This document shows positions 33,748 through 42,110 of a DNA stretch of 64,000 nt, one piece after another. Location: assembly GCA_947090635.1 (NCBI GenBank), contig CAMUOM010000002.1:1-64000 (forward strand). The letters run 5' to 3'. The translations under genes were made by a program, and so were the position numbers. The DNA is from an uncultured Candidatus Saccharibacteria bacterium. Its GTDB lineage: Bacteria > Patescibacteriota > Saccharimonadia > Saccharimonadales > Saccharimonadaceae. Within the stretch, counting starts at the first letter, position 1, and the number at the start of each line of letters is the position of its first letter. The notes under the pieces are model-generated. The model ran no database searches. It had not been told where the DNA came from and was given only the letters and a program-made list of their open reading frames with translations.

Positions 33748-33776
33748 ATCATAGCGGTTTTTGTGCTGTGTGGCAA
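33748..33776 (-). promoter_or_regulatory. Promoter of MacB-like operon
   Basis: Minus strand TTGCCA, 17 bases, TATGAT, then seven bases to the ATG: the clearest complete leaderless promoter in the window. Confidence 0.72.
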
Positions 33777-33821
33777 ATAGTGTAAATAAGACAATATAAC
33801 TTATGTTTATTTAATATATGT

Positions 33822-33827
33822 TATAAT
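33822..33827 (+). promoter_or_regulatory. -10 box of prgI operon
   Basis: TATAAT-AATGAT-ATG, six-base gap, at the head of the rightward T4SS gene group. Confidence 0.55.
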
Positions 33828-33833
33828 AATGAT

Positions 33834-34898
33834 ATGGCAGAATATAAGGTGCCGCAGAATGTTGAAGCCGATGATAAGTTAATCGGCCCATTTAGTTTTA
33901 GGCAGTTTTGCTATTTGATGATTGCTTTTGGTGGCTGTGTTATGGCTTTTTTCCTTGGCAAGCAGGCGTTACCGTTGATTATCATACCAGCCCCAGTAAT
34001 TCTTGTGTTTGGTGTGTTAGCTTTGCCATTGCGTAAGGACCAGCCGATGGAAATTTATATGGCAGCAATGATTCGCTACTACATACTTAAACCAAAGGTG
34101 CGAATTTGGATTGCTGATGGCGAAGAGCCGAATGTGAAAATTGGTGCGCCAATAAATGAAGATGATATTCAAGAGAAAAGTCTTAAGGCTGAGGAAGTGT
34201 CGCAACGTCTTTCATTCCTAGCTAATATTACTGATACTAAGGGTTGGTCAACACGTGGCTTAGATGCCCCTGCTCCAATTAACCACAACTTAAACGAGGA
34301 CTTTATGGCGTCGGCGCAAAATGCGCACGATATTATGGATGGTGATGATAGTAATGCAGAACACATCGACCATTTACTAGGTAAATCATCTGAGGATATT
34401 CGCTCAAAGGCAATTAAAACAATGAAAGAATTAGAGAATAAGCCAGCATCAGCAGCCAAGCAAAGTCAGGCAGCGCCAGTGCAAACTGCGCCGCAAAATG
34501 CCAATGCGCAGCCTAACGGTCAACCTTTGCCAATGCCACCTACATATAATTATCAAAACACTATGCCGCCGGCTTATCAAGCAGCGATGCCGCCAATGTA
34601 CAACCCGGCGATGCCACCACAACCAATGTCTGCACCAGTGCAGTTGCCAGGTTATAATTATGCGCCACCGACACCACCTACTCCAGAGGAGCCGGAAACA
34701 ATTCAGGTTAATGGGGCGCAGCTTTCGGATGTTTATAATATGCCACAGAAAGAAGATAATAAACCCGCGCCATCACAGTCTACTCCAGCGCCAGCGGAGC
34801 CAGCTGACTTATCAAATGCGTCTGATTCTGTTATAATTAATTCAGGTGTAACGCCGCAGAATAATAGCGACGACATGATTAATATTAAGCTACGTTAA
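33834..34898 (+). CDS. PrgI-family T4SS inner-membrane protein with long Pro-rich tail
   Basis: 354 residues. The first ~95 residues match PrgI (VirB3-like): YKVPQNVEADDKLIGPFSFRQFCYLMI, two short helices (about 28-65), and LRKDQPMEIYMAAMIRYYILKPK. The remaining 250 residues are hydrophilic, with a Pro/Ala/Gln/Met-rich stretch (about 215-300, PMPPTYNYQN, PPMYNPAMPP). The PrgI/VirB3 partner anchors VirB4 at the channel. First gene of the group prgI-traC-like-virB4-dagK. The tail has no relatives that I can name and may be a binding surface. Confidence 0.85.
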   Translation: MAEYKVPQNVEADDKLIGPFSFRQFCYLMIAFGGCVMAFFLGKQALPLIIIPAPVILVFGVLALPLRKDQPMEIYMAAMIRYYILKPKVRIWIADGEEPNVKIGAPINEDDIQEKSLKAEEVSQRLSFLANITDTKGWSTRGLDAPAPINHNLNEDFMASAQNAHDIMDGDDSNAEHIDHLLGKSSEDIRSKAIKTMKELENKPASAAKQSQAAPVQTAPQNANAQPNGQPLPMPPTYNYQNTMPPAYQAAMPPMYNPAMPPQPMSAPVQLPGYNYAPPTPPTPEEPETIQVNGAQLSDVYNMPQKEDNKPAPSQSTPAPAEPADLSNASDSVIINSGVTPQNNSDDMINIKLR

Positions 34899-34906
34899 GG
34901 TGGGCA

Positions 34907-35677
34907 ATGTCAAAAAGTAATATTCAATTAACTAGTCAATCGCAGCACCCCAACTCAACTCAAAATTCATTACGATTTTCAGAGTTACGGGATAATTTGG
35001 TGATTATGTCAGACAGCTCGTTTCGGGCAGTGATTGCTGCGCAGTCAATTAACTTCGATTTGATGAGTGCACGCGAGCGCGAGAGCGTGGAAATTAACTA
35101 CCAAGATTTTGTGAACTCCTTAAATTTCCCAATTCAGATTTACGTTAAGTCCGAAAAAGTTGATATTACCCCATATGTTAATAAGTTAAAGGCTCTCCGT
35201 ACTAATCAAGAAAATATGTTGCTAGGTGCCCTAATTGACGATTACATTGACTTCATTAACGCTCTAGCGCGTGAAGCTAATATTATGGATAAAAGCTTTT
35301 TTGTGGTGGTGCCTTATTCGATTGGCGAGGAGCATAACAAAATTGGCTCGGATTCAAGCCAGCGCGGTGTCCTAAAAAATATTGTAAACGATACTTCTGG
35401 CACTAAGGCAAAGATTGAGGTTCCGGCCAATAAATATGAGGCTGCTAAAGACGAAATTAATTCACGTGTATCAGTGGTACTAGATGGCTTAAGGCAAGTT
35501 GGTGTACCAGCAGTGCGCCTTAAGACTAAGGAGCTAGGTGAGTTATACTATAGTATTTATAATCCAGATCAAGCTTTACGCCAGTCGATTGGTGATTTTA
35601 GTCAGTACACTGCTACTTATGTCGTTAAAGGTAAGGGTATTGCTAAAAATACAAATATAGGAGACATCAATGTTTAA
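34907..35677 (+). CDS. TraC-like protein (VirB4 N-terminal-domain-like)
   Basis: 256 residues. The segment RFSELRDNLVIMSDSSFRAVIAAQSINFDLMS...ERES resembles the N-terminal CagE-type domain that starts many VirB4/TraC ATPases (a presequence, strand, then ...PIQIYVKSEKVDITPYVNKL). Here it is a separate polypeptide with no ATPase motifs. Its last eight bases overlap the start of virB4, so the two are translated together. Seen between PrgI and VirB4, as in conjugation modules of Gram-positive type. The name TraC-like is by position and pattern; function inferred. Confidence 0.7.
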   Translation: MSKSNIQLTSQSQHPNSTQNSLRFSELRDNLVIMSDSSFRAVIAAQSINFDLMSARERESVEINYQDFVNSLNFPIQIYVKSEKVDITPYVNKLKALRTNQENMLLGALIDDYIDFINALAREANIMDKSFFVVVPYSIGEEHNKIGSDSSQRGVLKNIVNDTSGTKAKIEVPANKYEAAKDEINSRVSVVLDGLRQVGVPAVRLKTKELGELYYSIYNPDQALRQSIGDFSQYTATYVVKGKGIAKNTNIGDINV

Positions 35678-37517
35678 AAAGAATAAAAAGGAATCTCTAG
35701 CAGCCCAGCGCGCGCGTGAAGCGAGTGAAGTTGAAGATATTTACCACAAGGGTGTGGTAACAATGCGCGACTTGGTCGCGCCAGCTAGCTTGGAATTTAA
35801 CAGTAATTACTTTAAACTTGGCACGCGTTATTGCCGAACAATTTATGTTTATGGCTACCCGCGCGTACTCTACACTGGTTGGCTATCTGGTATTGTCAAC
35901 CTTGATGAAGTGATTGATATTTCAATGTTTATTTATCCAGTCGATTCACAAGTAGTGATGAACAACTTGCGTCGTAAGGTGACACAGCTTGAAGCTTCAA
36001 TGGAAGTTAATGCTGAACATGGTAAGATTCGTGACCCAGCACTCGAGGCGGCCTATCAAGATGCCGAGGAGCTGCGTGACAAGTTACAGCTTGGTACGGA
36101 AAAGTTCTTCCGCCTCGGTCTCTATATTACGATTTCAGCTAATAATCTTGATGATTTGGCATCGGTATCGCATAAGGTTGAGACGGCGCTTGGTCAGCAG
36201 ATGGTACTAACTAAGGTTGCCTCGGCACAGCAGGAACAAGGCCTCAACTCAACTATCCCGCAGTTTAGCGATGAATTAAAGATTCGTCGCAACATGGATA
36301 CTGGTGCTCTGTCAACCACCTTTCCATTTACCTCATCTGACCTGACGCAAGATGATGGTATTTTGTATGGAATTAACTTACACAACTACGGTCTAATTAT
36401 TTTTAACCGCTATCAACTAGAAAACGCTAATATGGTGGTGTTCGCAAAGTCTGGTGCTGGTAAGTCATTTACAGTGAAGTTGGAAGCACTTCGCTCAATG
36501 ATGGTTGGTGTAGATATTATTATTATTGACCCAGAAGACGAGTATCGGCGTCTTTGCGATGCTGTGGGCGGTTCATACATTCACTTGTCGCTCAATAGCG
36601 ATACACGAATTAACCCGTTTGATTTGCCACATACGGTTGATACTGATCAAGACCAAGATGCGTCAGATGTGCTGCGCTCTAACTTAATTACCCTACACGG
36701 CTTATTGCGTCAGATGCTTGGCACTTCAAATGTGGCTTCCAATGGCACGACAGTTAATACTTTGACCCCAAATGAGGAAGCTGACCTTGACCAAGCCTTA
36801 ATTGATACTTATGCTCGCGTGGGTATTACCTCTGACCCTCTGACACATAACTCAGTGCCACCAGTGATGGCTGATTTATATGACACCTTGGCGCATATGG
36901 GCGGCACGGGTCCCGACCTGGCGCAGCGCTTGCGTCAATATACTACGGGTACTTTTGCTGGTATTTTCTCGCATCAGTCAAATGTCGAGATCGACAACCA
37001 TATGGTGGTATTTAACATTCGTGACCTTGAGGACGAACTTCGTCCAGTGGCAATGTACATTGTTTTGAACCATATTTGGAATAAGGTGCGTGCCGATAAG
37101 ACGCATAAGCGCATGCTGATTGTTGATGAGGCATGGCAGCTCATGAAGTATCCAGATAGTGCTAACTTTATGTTTAGTCTAGCAAAGCGTGCTCGTAAAT
37201 ATTACCTTGGGCTTACTACTATTACGCAGGACGTGGAAGATTTTATTTCTTCGCCAATGGGGCGTGCTATTGTAGCAAACTCATCAATTCAGCTACTCTT
37301 GAAGCAATCCCCTTCTTCGGTTGATATGCTGGGACAGGTATTTAAGCTAACTGAAGAGGAATTAAAGCGTCTTTCGAGCTTTCCGGTTGGACAAGGCCTC
37401 TTCTTTGCCGGCCAAAACCATGTGTTGATTCAGATTATTGCTTCAGATACTGAGCAAACGCTAATTACCACTAACCCACAACAGCTGGCGCGACAAAGAC
37501 AACAACAGCAGCAATAA
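35670..37517 (+). CDS. virB4: T4SS ATPase VirB4
   Basis: 615 residues. N-terminal substrate/channel-contact part (about 25-235, including YCRTIYVYGYPRVLYTGWLSGIVN), then RecA-like motor: Walker A AKSGAGKSF (259-267), VDIIIIDPEDEYRRL..AVGG, and Walker B RMLIVDEAWQLM. Also a TITQDVEDF motif and a Gln-rich C-terminus. VirB4 energises pilus assembly and secretion. AGGAG upstream of the ATG lies inside the preceding gene. No VirB11 or VirD4 ATPase is present in this window; they could be elsewhere. Confidence 0.94.
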   Translation: MFKKNKKESLAAQRAREASEVEDIYHKGVVTMRDLVAPASLEFNSNYFKLGTRYCRTIYVYGYPRVLYTGWLSGIVNLDEVIDISMFIYPVDSQVVMNNLRRKVTQLEASMEVNAEHGKIRDPALEAAYQDAEELRDKLQLGTEKFFRLGLYITISANNLDDLASVSHKVETALGQQMVLTKVASAQQEQGLNSTIPQFSDELKIRRNMDTGALSTTFPFTSSDLTQDDGILYGINLHNYGLIIFNRYQLENANMVVFAKSGAGKSFTVKLEALRSMMVGVDIIIIDPEDEYRRLCDAVGGSYIHLSLNSDTRINPFDLPHTVDTDQDQDASDVLRSNLITLHGLLRQMLGTSNVASNGTTVNTLTPNEEADLDQALIDTYARVGITSDPLTHNSVPPVMADLYDTLAHMGGTGPDLAQRLRQYTTGTFAGIFSHQSNVEIDNHMVVFNIRDLEDELRPVAMYIVLNHIWNKVRADKTHKRMLIVDEAWQLMKYPDSANFMFSLAKRARKYYLGLTTITQDVEDFISSPMGRAIVANSSIQLLLKQSPSSVDMLGQVFKLTEEELKRLSSFPVGQGLFFAGQNHVLIQIIASDTEQTLITTNPQQLARQRQQQQQ

Positions 37518-37518
37518 A

Positions 37519-38442
37519 ATGAAATTCAATCGTATTGTAGTAGTATTTTCACCAAAGTCGACACGGGCGTATGCTTATAAACGAATCCGTCCCCTTTTAG
37601 TGGACTATCAAATGCGTTATAAGATAGGACTTAAGGAGGTGCGCTTAGTTGACACCCCCTATTTTGTGGGGCGTGACCTAATTAGCACGGAGTTAAAGGA
37701 TGGTGATTTAGTGCTAGCCTGTGGTGGTGATGGCACGGCGCAAGTGACATTTGATGCGGTATATTGCTCGGGCGTAGATGCGACGTTTGCGACGGTGCCA
37801 CTAGGTAATAGTAATGACCTATCAGTGGCGTTAAATGGCAATCATCGCAACCCTAAACTAATTATGGCGCAATCGCCACGTGAAATTAATCCGATTAATA
37901 TTTATATCAACGGTAAGCGCCAGTTTGCGCTAGCAAGCTATATTACATTCGGCGCCACTACGGTACTAGTTGATTACTTAAATGATGTTGCTTCGCGTCA
38001 GCGACGGCGACGGTTTCGTGCTCTAAGCCCTGCTCTATCTTTACCATTGACTAAATTGGGCGAGATTTCGCGCTGTATTAATGAACTAGAATTTACCGAC
38101 TTTGAACGCGATGGTAAGATGTGGCGCGACGACTCAATTGGCTTCTTTGTAATTAACGCGGCACACAATATCTTGCGGCTGCCTAAAAATATCTTGACAG
38201 CGGATTCGGAGTTTTTCTTTCATCACGCCCTAACTAAAGGTCGTAACTTGGCGGGCAAAATTATTATGGCGGGCGCTTGGGCTGTGCGTTTTCCGGGTGA
38301 GTTCACTAATCTTGAGAAGCTTGTACTAAATGAGGCGACTGATTTAGTGGCTAATGTGGCGGGTGACAATATTGCGCTGAGCGCAGTAAAAAATATCGCT
38401 GCGGTCAGGAGTGAACGCAGCGTGAAAGTTTTATTGCACTAA
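37519..38442 (+). CDS. Diacylglycerol-kinase-family lipid kinase
   Basis: 307 residues. The DAGK catalytic signature LACGGDGTAQVTFDAV (about 68-83) and TVPLGNSNDLSVAL are those of YegS/DgkB-type kinases. Overall two-domain layout. It starts one base after the virB4 stop, so it belongs to that transcript. Substrate could be diacylglycerol or another lipid or sphingoid base; a link with secretion is not established. Its 3' end overlaps the convergent isomerase gene by 12 bases. Confidence 0.88.
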   Translation: MKFNRIVVVFSPKSTRAYAYKRIRPLLVDYQMRYKIGLKEVRLVDTPYFVGRDLISTELKDGDLVLACGGDGTAQVTFDAVYCSGVDATFATVPLGNSNDLSVALNGNHRNPKLIMAQSPREINPINIYINGKRQFALASYITFGATTVLVDYLNDVASRQRRRRFRALSPALSLPLTKLGEISRCINELEFTDFERDGKMWRDDSIGFFVINAAHNILRLPKNILTADSEFFFHHALTKGRNLAGKIIMAGAWAVRFPGEFTNLEKLVLNEATDLVANVAGDNIALSAVKNIAAVRSERSVKVLLH

Positions 38443-39480
38443 TAAGTGCTTAAATTTTTCTACCAACGGCACCGGTGTTGGGTCGATATTATTGGAAATA
38501 GCGAGATAGATACTCGTAAAGTCGCCTAAGATGGCGCCACAAATAGCCTGTTTAATGTAGGTATCGCCTGTGAGCTGTACGTTATGTGAATGTGGCCGCT
38601 TGCCGGACAATAATTGCTCACTGAGGTCAAATCGCTTGTTGACACGCTCACTATCGAGATTAGAGCGTAAGCTAACAACACAAAATGGCTTTTCGACTGG
38701 CTGTTCGGTCCAACCAATGAACTCATTATGATTGAACTCTGGAAACTCGTTGCACCAAATGATATTTTTAGCGTTCTCATTAAATGAAGTCTTCCACTTA
38801 TAGGCTAGTGGGTAGAACCAGCTACTCGCAAAGACTAGCACAGTCTTACCAGTGCAACTCAATGCTAATTGTTTAGCGGCATTGCGGTCAAATGGAATGA
38901 GCGCGGTTAGTTTGCTTGCGTAATTCTTAACAAAGTCGGCACTGTCGCTTAATTCATTAAAGGCACCATGTAGGATGTTGTAATGTTCTAGTACCTTTGT
39001 AATGGCACGCAGATGCATGAAGACGCCGTAGCGCGGCTGGCTGATTTTATCGAGTACAATGTATGGCAGCTGCTCACTTTGGGCACGCTCTAGCAACTTG
39101 CCGCCACTGGTAATAATAACGACATGGGCGCGTTTACTGAGTGCATCATCGAGTGAGCTTAGGGTCTCTTCGGTATTACCGCTGACACTAAAGATAATTA
39201 CTAGTGATTTATTGTTGACGTATTCCGGCACGGTGTATTCGCGGCTAACTTCAAATGGTAGATTGAGATTGTAATCGTGGCGTAGCCAACGATTGGCAAT
39301 CAGGCCAGCGAGACACGAACCACCCATACCACTTAAAACAATATTGGCTGGTTGAAAGTTGCCAGAATCAGCCTGTTGTAGTTCGGCTGGAAAATTTAAT
39401 TGTGTGTAAGAATTGGCGATTACCCCGAGTGCGTCTTCGGGGTCGCGCCGACGAATAATTTCTAAACTATCTAATTGCAT
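38431..39480 (-). CDS. Bifunctional phosphoglucose/phosphomannose isomerase
   Basis: 349 residues. Two SIS folds: the first with VLSGMGGSCLAG (about 46-57) and IFSVSGNTEETLSSL (about 95-110), the second around KTVLVFAS...KTSFNENAKN with the conserved NENAK. Later H-containing NEFPEFNHNEFIGW and the C-terminal SIYLAISNNIDPTPVPLVEKFK match the archaeal/bacterial bifunctional PGI/PMI family. It interconverts fructose-6-P with glucose-6-P and mannose-6-P, supplying mannose for glycans together with the phosphomannomutase-like protein at the end of the window. Confidence 0.9.
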   Translation of the reverse strand: MQLDSLEIIRRRDPEDALGVIANSYTQLNFPAELQQADSGNFQPANIVLSGMGGSCLAGLIANRWLRHDYNLNLPFEVSREYTVPEYVNNKSLVIIFSVSGNTEETLSSLDDALSKRAHVVIITSGGKLLERAQSEQLPYIVLDKISQPRYGVFMHLRAITKVLEHYNILHGAFNELSDSADFVKNYASKLTALIPFDRNAAKQLALSCTGKTVLVFASSWFYPLAYKWKTSFNENAKNIIWCNEFPEFNHNEFIGWTEQPVEKPFCVVSLRSNLDSERVNKRFDLSEQLLSGKRPHSHNVQLTGDTYIKQAICGAILGDFTSIYLAISNNIDPTPVPLVEKFKHLLVQ

Positions 39481-39532
39481 GATGCCCTCTCTTTTATATG
39501 TCTATTATAGCAAATTTTTAGCAGAATCAGAA

Positions 39533-39554
39533 AAGGCCTCCCGAAGGAGGCCTT
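39533..39554 (-). terminator. Terminator of groES-groEL operon
   Basis: Nine-base stem AAGGCCTCC / GGAGGCCTT with a four-base loop, followed by TTTT on the minus strand. Confidence 0.85.
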
Positions 39555-39563
39555 GAGCTGAAT

Positions 39564-41186
39564 TTACATCATACCCATGCCGCCGCCCATATTGGCGCCA
39601 GCATCTTTCTTCTCTGGCAAATCAACTACGAGTGCACCCATCGTCATTGCTGTAGCAGCAATTGATACAGCGTTTTGGATGGCTTCGTGTGTGACGCGCG
39701 CTGGGTCAACCACACCGGACTTCTTGAGGTCGATTAGCTTGCCGTCATAGTGCATGACATCGACACCCTGCCCTGGCTTAGCGGCCTGAACTTGAGCCAA
39801 CAAAGCTTCACTATTAAGGCCAGCGTTGCTGGTGATTTGCTTAAATGGCATCAGCAGAGCATTGCGCAAAATCTCAGCACCGGCGTCAGTGGCGGTAATT
39901 TTGCTGGCGAGATTGATTAAGGTTACGCCGCCACCAGGGACGATACCACCATCAAGCGCTGCTTTAACTGCAGCCACGGCGTCGTCAACGCGATATTTCT
40001 TCTCGTCAATTTCGGTTTCGGTTGCACCACCAACTTTAATAACAGCAACCTTACCACTGAGTGATGCGGCACGCTTGGCAATTTGCTCGCGGTCGTAGTC
40101 GCTGCGTGCAGTTTCCTTCTGAGCATTAATGAGTGCGATACGTTGTGCCACTTGCGCCTTATCACCTGCGCCTTCGATAATAGTGGTGCTATCCTTGGTG
40201 GAAATGACGCGCCGTGCCGAACCTACTACCTCAAGACCAACGTTATCAAATGACATGCCTTGGTCGGCGGAAATGACGGTTGCGCCAGTGAGGGTGGCGA
40301 TATCCTGCAAGACTTCCTTGCGGCGGTCGCTGAACGATGGCGCCTTAATAGCCAAGGTATTGAGTACACCCTTGTACTTATTAAGAATTAGCACACCAAG
40401 TGCTTCACCGGTAACGTCTTCGGCGATTAAGACAACATCTTTCTTACCGGCGGTTGCAACCTTCTCAATCAGTGGTAGGAATTCCTGAGCTGAACTAATC
40501 TTCTTGTCGGTAATAATAATTGCTGGCTTATCGTAGGCAGCTTCCATGCGATTCGGGTCTGTCACCATGTAGGCGCTGATGTAGCCACGGTCGAAAGTAA
40601 AGCCTTCTACTACCTCTGATTCAAGGTCAAGACCTTGCCCCGCTTCTACACTAACGACGCCGTCGCGGCCGATTTTACTCATCACGTCGGCAATGAGCTT
40701 GCCAATTTCTGGGTCACCAGCTGAGATGCTAGCTACTTCAGTTACGAGGTCATCCTTACCTTTAACTGGTTCGGCCATGCTATCAAGTTCAGTAAGAATC
40801 GACTTTGCTGCCCGCTCGACGCCCTTACGGAGTTCCATTGGGTTGTGTCCGGCGGCAATTAAGCGGTTGGCTTCGCGCAAGATTTCGTAAGTTAGCACTG
40901 TGACGGTGGTAGTGCCATCGCCTGCAACTTTATTCATTTTTTTGGCGGCTTGCTTAATTAGCTCGGCGCCAATTTTTTCACCTAACATTTCATCGGTCTC
41001 TGGTAGATCGATTGATTCTGCTACAGTAACGCCATCATGAGTAACGGATGGACCACCGTAAGTCTTGCCAATTACCACGTTGCGACCCTTTGGCCCCATG
41101 GTGGTTTTGACGGCGTCAGCTAGAGTTTTAGCACCAGCTAAAACTTTTTCGCGCGCTTCGTCACCATAAAAAACTTTTTTCGCCAT
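39564..41186 (-). CDS. groEL: Chaperonin GroEL
   Basis: 540 residues, standard length. MAKKVFYGDEAREKVLAGAKTLADAVKTTMGPKGRNVVI at the N-terminus, the VAGDGTTTVTVL ATP site, RVDDAVAAVKAALDGGIVPGGGV near the C-terminus, and the GGM repeat tail (GGGMGMM). Forms the double-ring folding chamber with GroES. Eight bases after groES. Nothing unusual in the sequence. Confidence 0.97.
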   Translation of the reverse strand: MAKKVFYGDEAREKVLAGAKTLADAVKTTMGPKGRNVVIGKTYGGPSVTHDGVTVAESIDLPETDEMLGEKIGAELIKQAAKKMNKVAGDGTTTVTVLTYEILREANRLIAAGHNPMELRKGVERAAKSILTELDSMAEPVKGKDDLVTEVASISAGDPEIGKLIADVMSKIGRDGVVSVEAGQGLDLESEVVEGFTFDRGYISAYMVTDPNRMEAAYDKPAIIITDKKISSAQEFLPLIEKVATAGKKDVVLIAEDVTGEALGVLILNKYKGVLNTLAIKAPSFSDRRKEVLQDIATLTGATVISADQGMSFDNVGLEVVGSARRVISTKDSTTIIEGAGDKAQVAQRIALINAQKETARSDYDREQIAKRAASLSGKVAVIKVGGATETEIDEKKYRVDDAVAAVKAALDGGIVPGGGVTLINLASKITATDAGAEILRNALLMPFKQITSNAGLNSEALLAQVQAAKPGQGVDVMHYDGKLIDLKKSGVVDPARVTHEAIQNAVSIAATAMTMGALVVDLPEKKDAGANMGGGMGMM

Positions 41187-41194
41187 AATTCTCC

Positions 41195-41464
41195 TTATGC
41201 CAACGTAGCAAGTACGTCTTCTTCCTTAACAATAAAATACTTCTTGTTGTTAACCTTTATCTCAGTGGTAGAGTATTCACGCACCACGATTCGGTCACCA
41301 ACTTTTACATCCTTTACGTCTTTGCCGGTAGCTAGTACGGTTGCAACCCGAGACTTTTCTTTAGCATCTTCTGGCAAAAATAGTCCAGCTGCAGTACGAG
41401 CTTCAGATTCTTCGCGCTCGGCTACGATTCGGTCGCCCAGCGGCTTTAAAGGAACATTCGACAT
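41195..41464 (-). CDS. groES: Co-chaperonin GroES
   Basis: 89 residues. PLGDRIVAEREESEARTAAGLFLPEDAKEKS is the mobile-loop region (GLFLP variant of GxxLP) and VKVGDRIVVREYSTTEIK the second half. A heptameric lid of GroEL. Preceded by AAAGGAGGATG and a TATAAT; a CIRCE operator overlaps the -35. Confidence 0.97.
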   Translation of the reverse strand: MSNVPLKPLGDRIVAEREESEARTAAGLFLPEDAKEKSRVATVLATGKDVKDVKVGDRIVVREYSTTEIKVNNKKYFIVKEEDVLATLA

Positions 41465-41490
41465 TTCATCCTCCTTTGGTTACAATTACC

Positions 41491-41519
41491 ATTATAACAC
41501 AAAAATTGGCACTTGCAAG
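41491..41519 (-). promoter_or_regulatory. groESL promoter
   Basis: Minus strand TTGCAA, 16 bases, TATAAT. The -35 hexamer and the spacer overlap the CIRCE element. Confidence 0.7.
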
Positions 41520-41532
41520 GTTAGAGTGCCAA
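41506..41532. promoter_or_regulatory. CIRCE operator (HrcA site) of groESL
   Basis: Inverted repeat TTGGCACTT-N9-GAGTGCCAA; consensus TTAGCACTC-N9-GAGTGCTAA. Spacing is exact and only one position differs between the two arms. Implies heat-shock control by an HrcA repressor encoded elsewhere. Confidence 0.85.
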
Positions 41533-41549
41533 TTTAGCTATTTTTAGAA

Positions 41550-42110
41550 TTAATTAATATTATTAGATGTTTCGTAAATAGTTTGGTAATCTTGGTCGAA
41601 TTTTAGTTTGACTGCAAAATAATACTTAAGTGAGCTATAAGTGTCAATAATTTGCAATGGAATCAGATCGCCCTTCCCATCTAATTGAATAGTAGTGTTG
41701 TATATACCGGTAGAAGTGGTGCCATTCCAGTCACTTTTAATATCTTTATCTATGCTGACGATTCTAATATTTGTATTATTAGCAACGTTTTGGTGCTGAT
41801 AATAGGCCATTAACACAGATGATAGTAACATAGTCTTTTTAAATGATAAGCCACTATTAGTCAATTGCTCATCTCCAACTACATTTGGCGTTCCTTTAGG
41901 TAAACCATAAGATTCTGGATTTTCTGTACTATTTTTTACAGTAACACCACTATGTTTATCTACATAAGTTGATTTACTGTTGGTGATACTAGTACTAATC
42001 TTTTGTGTTAATGATGGAATCGATAACACAATCGCTAGCGCGAACAATATAGCAACAGCAATACAGATAATTTTTAATCTCTGTGGTAAAGCATTAAATT
42101 TTTGGATCAT
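41550..42110 (-). CDS. Single-pass membrane protein of T4SS block, unknown
   Basis: 186 residues. One N-terminal transmembrane helix (LKIICIAVAILFALAIVLSIPS, about 12-33) and a ~150-residue outer domain of mixed alpha/beta (NTTIQLDGKGDLIPLQIIDTYSSLKYYFAVKLKF). No recognised family. The bitopic layout and size are those of VirB8-type subunits, but no VirB8 motif is evident. It overlaps the stop of the lysin gene by four bases (ATGA), so it belongs to the leftward operon. It is the last gene, just before groES. Confidence 0.65.
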   Translation of the reverse strand: MIQKFNALPQRLKIICIAVAILFALAIVLSIPSLTQKISTSITNSKSTYVDKHSGVTVKNSTENPESYGLPKGTPNVVGDEQLTNSGLSFKKTMLLSSVLMAYYQHQNVANNTNIRIVSIDKDIKSDWNGTTSTGIYNTTIQLDGKGDLIPLQIIDTYSSLKYYFAVKLKFDQDYQTIYETSNNIN

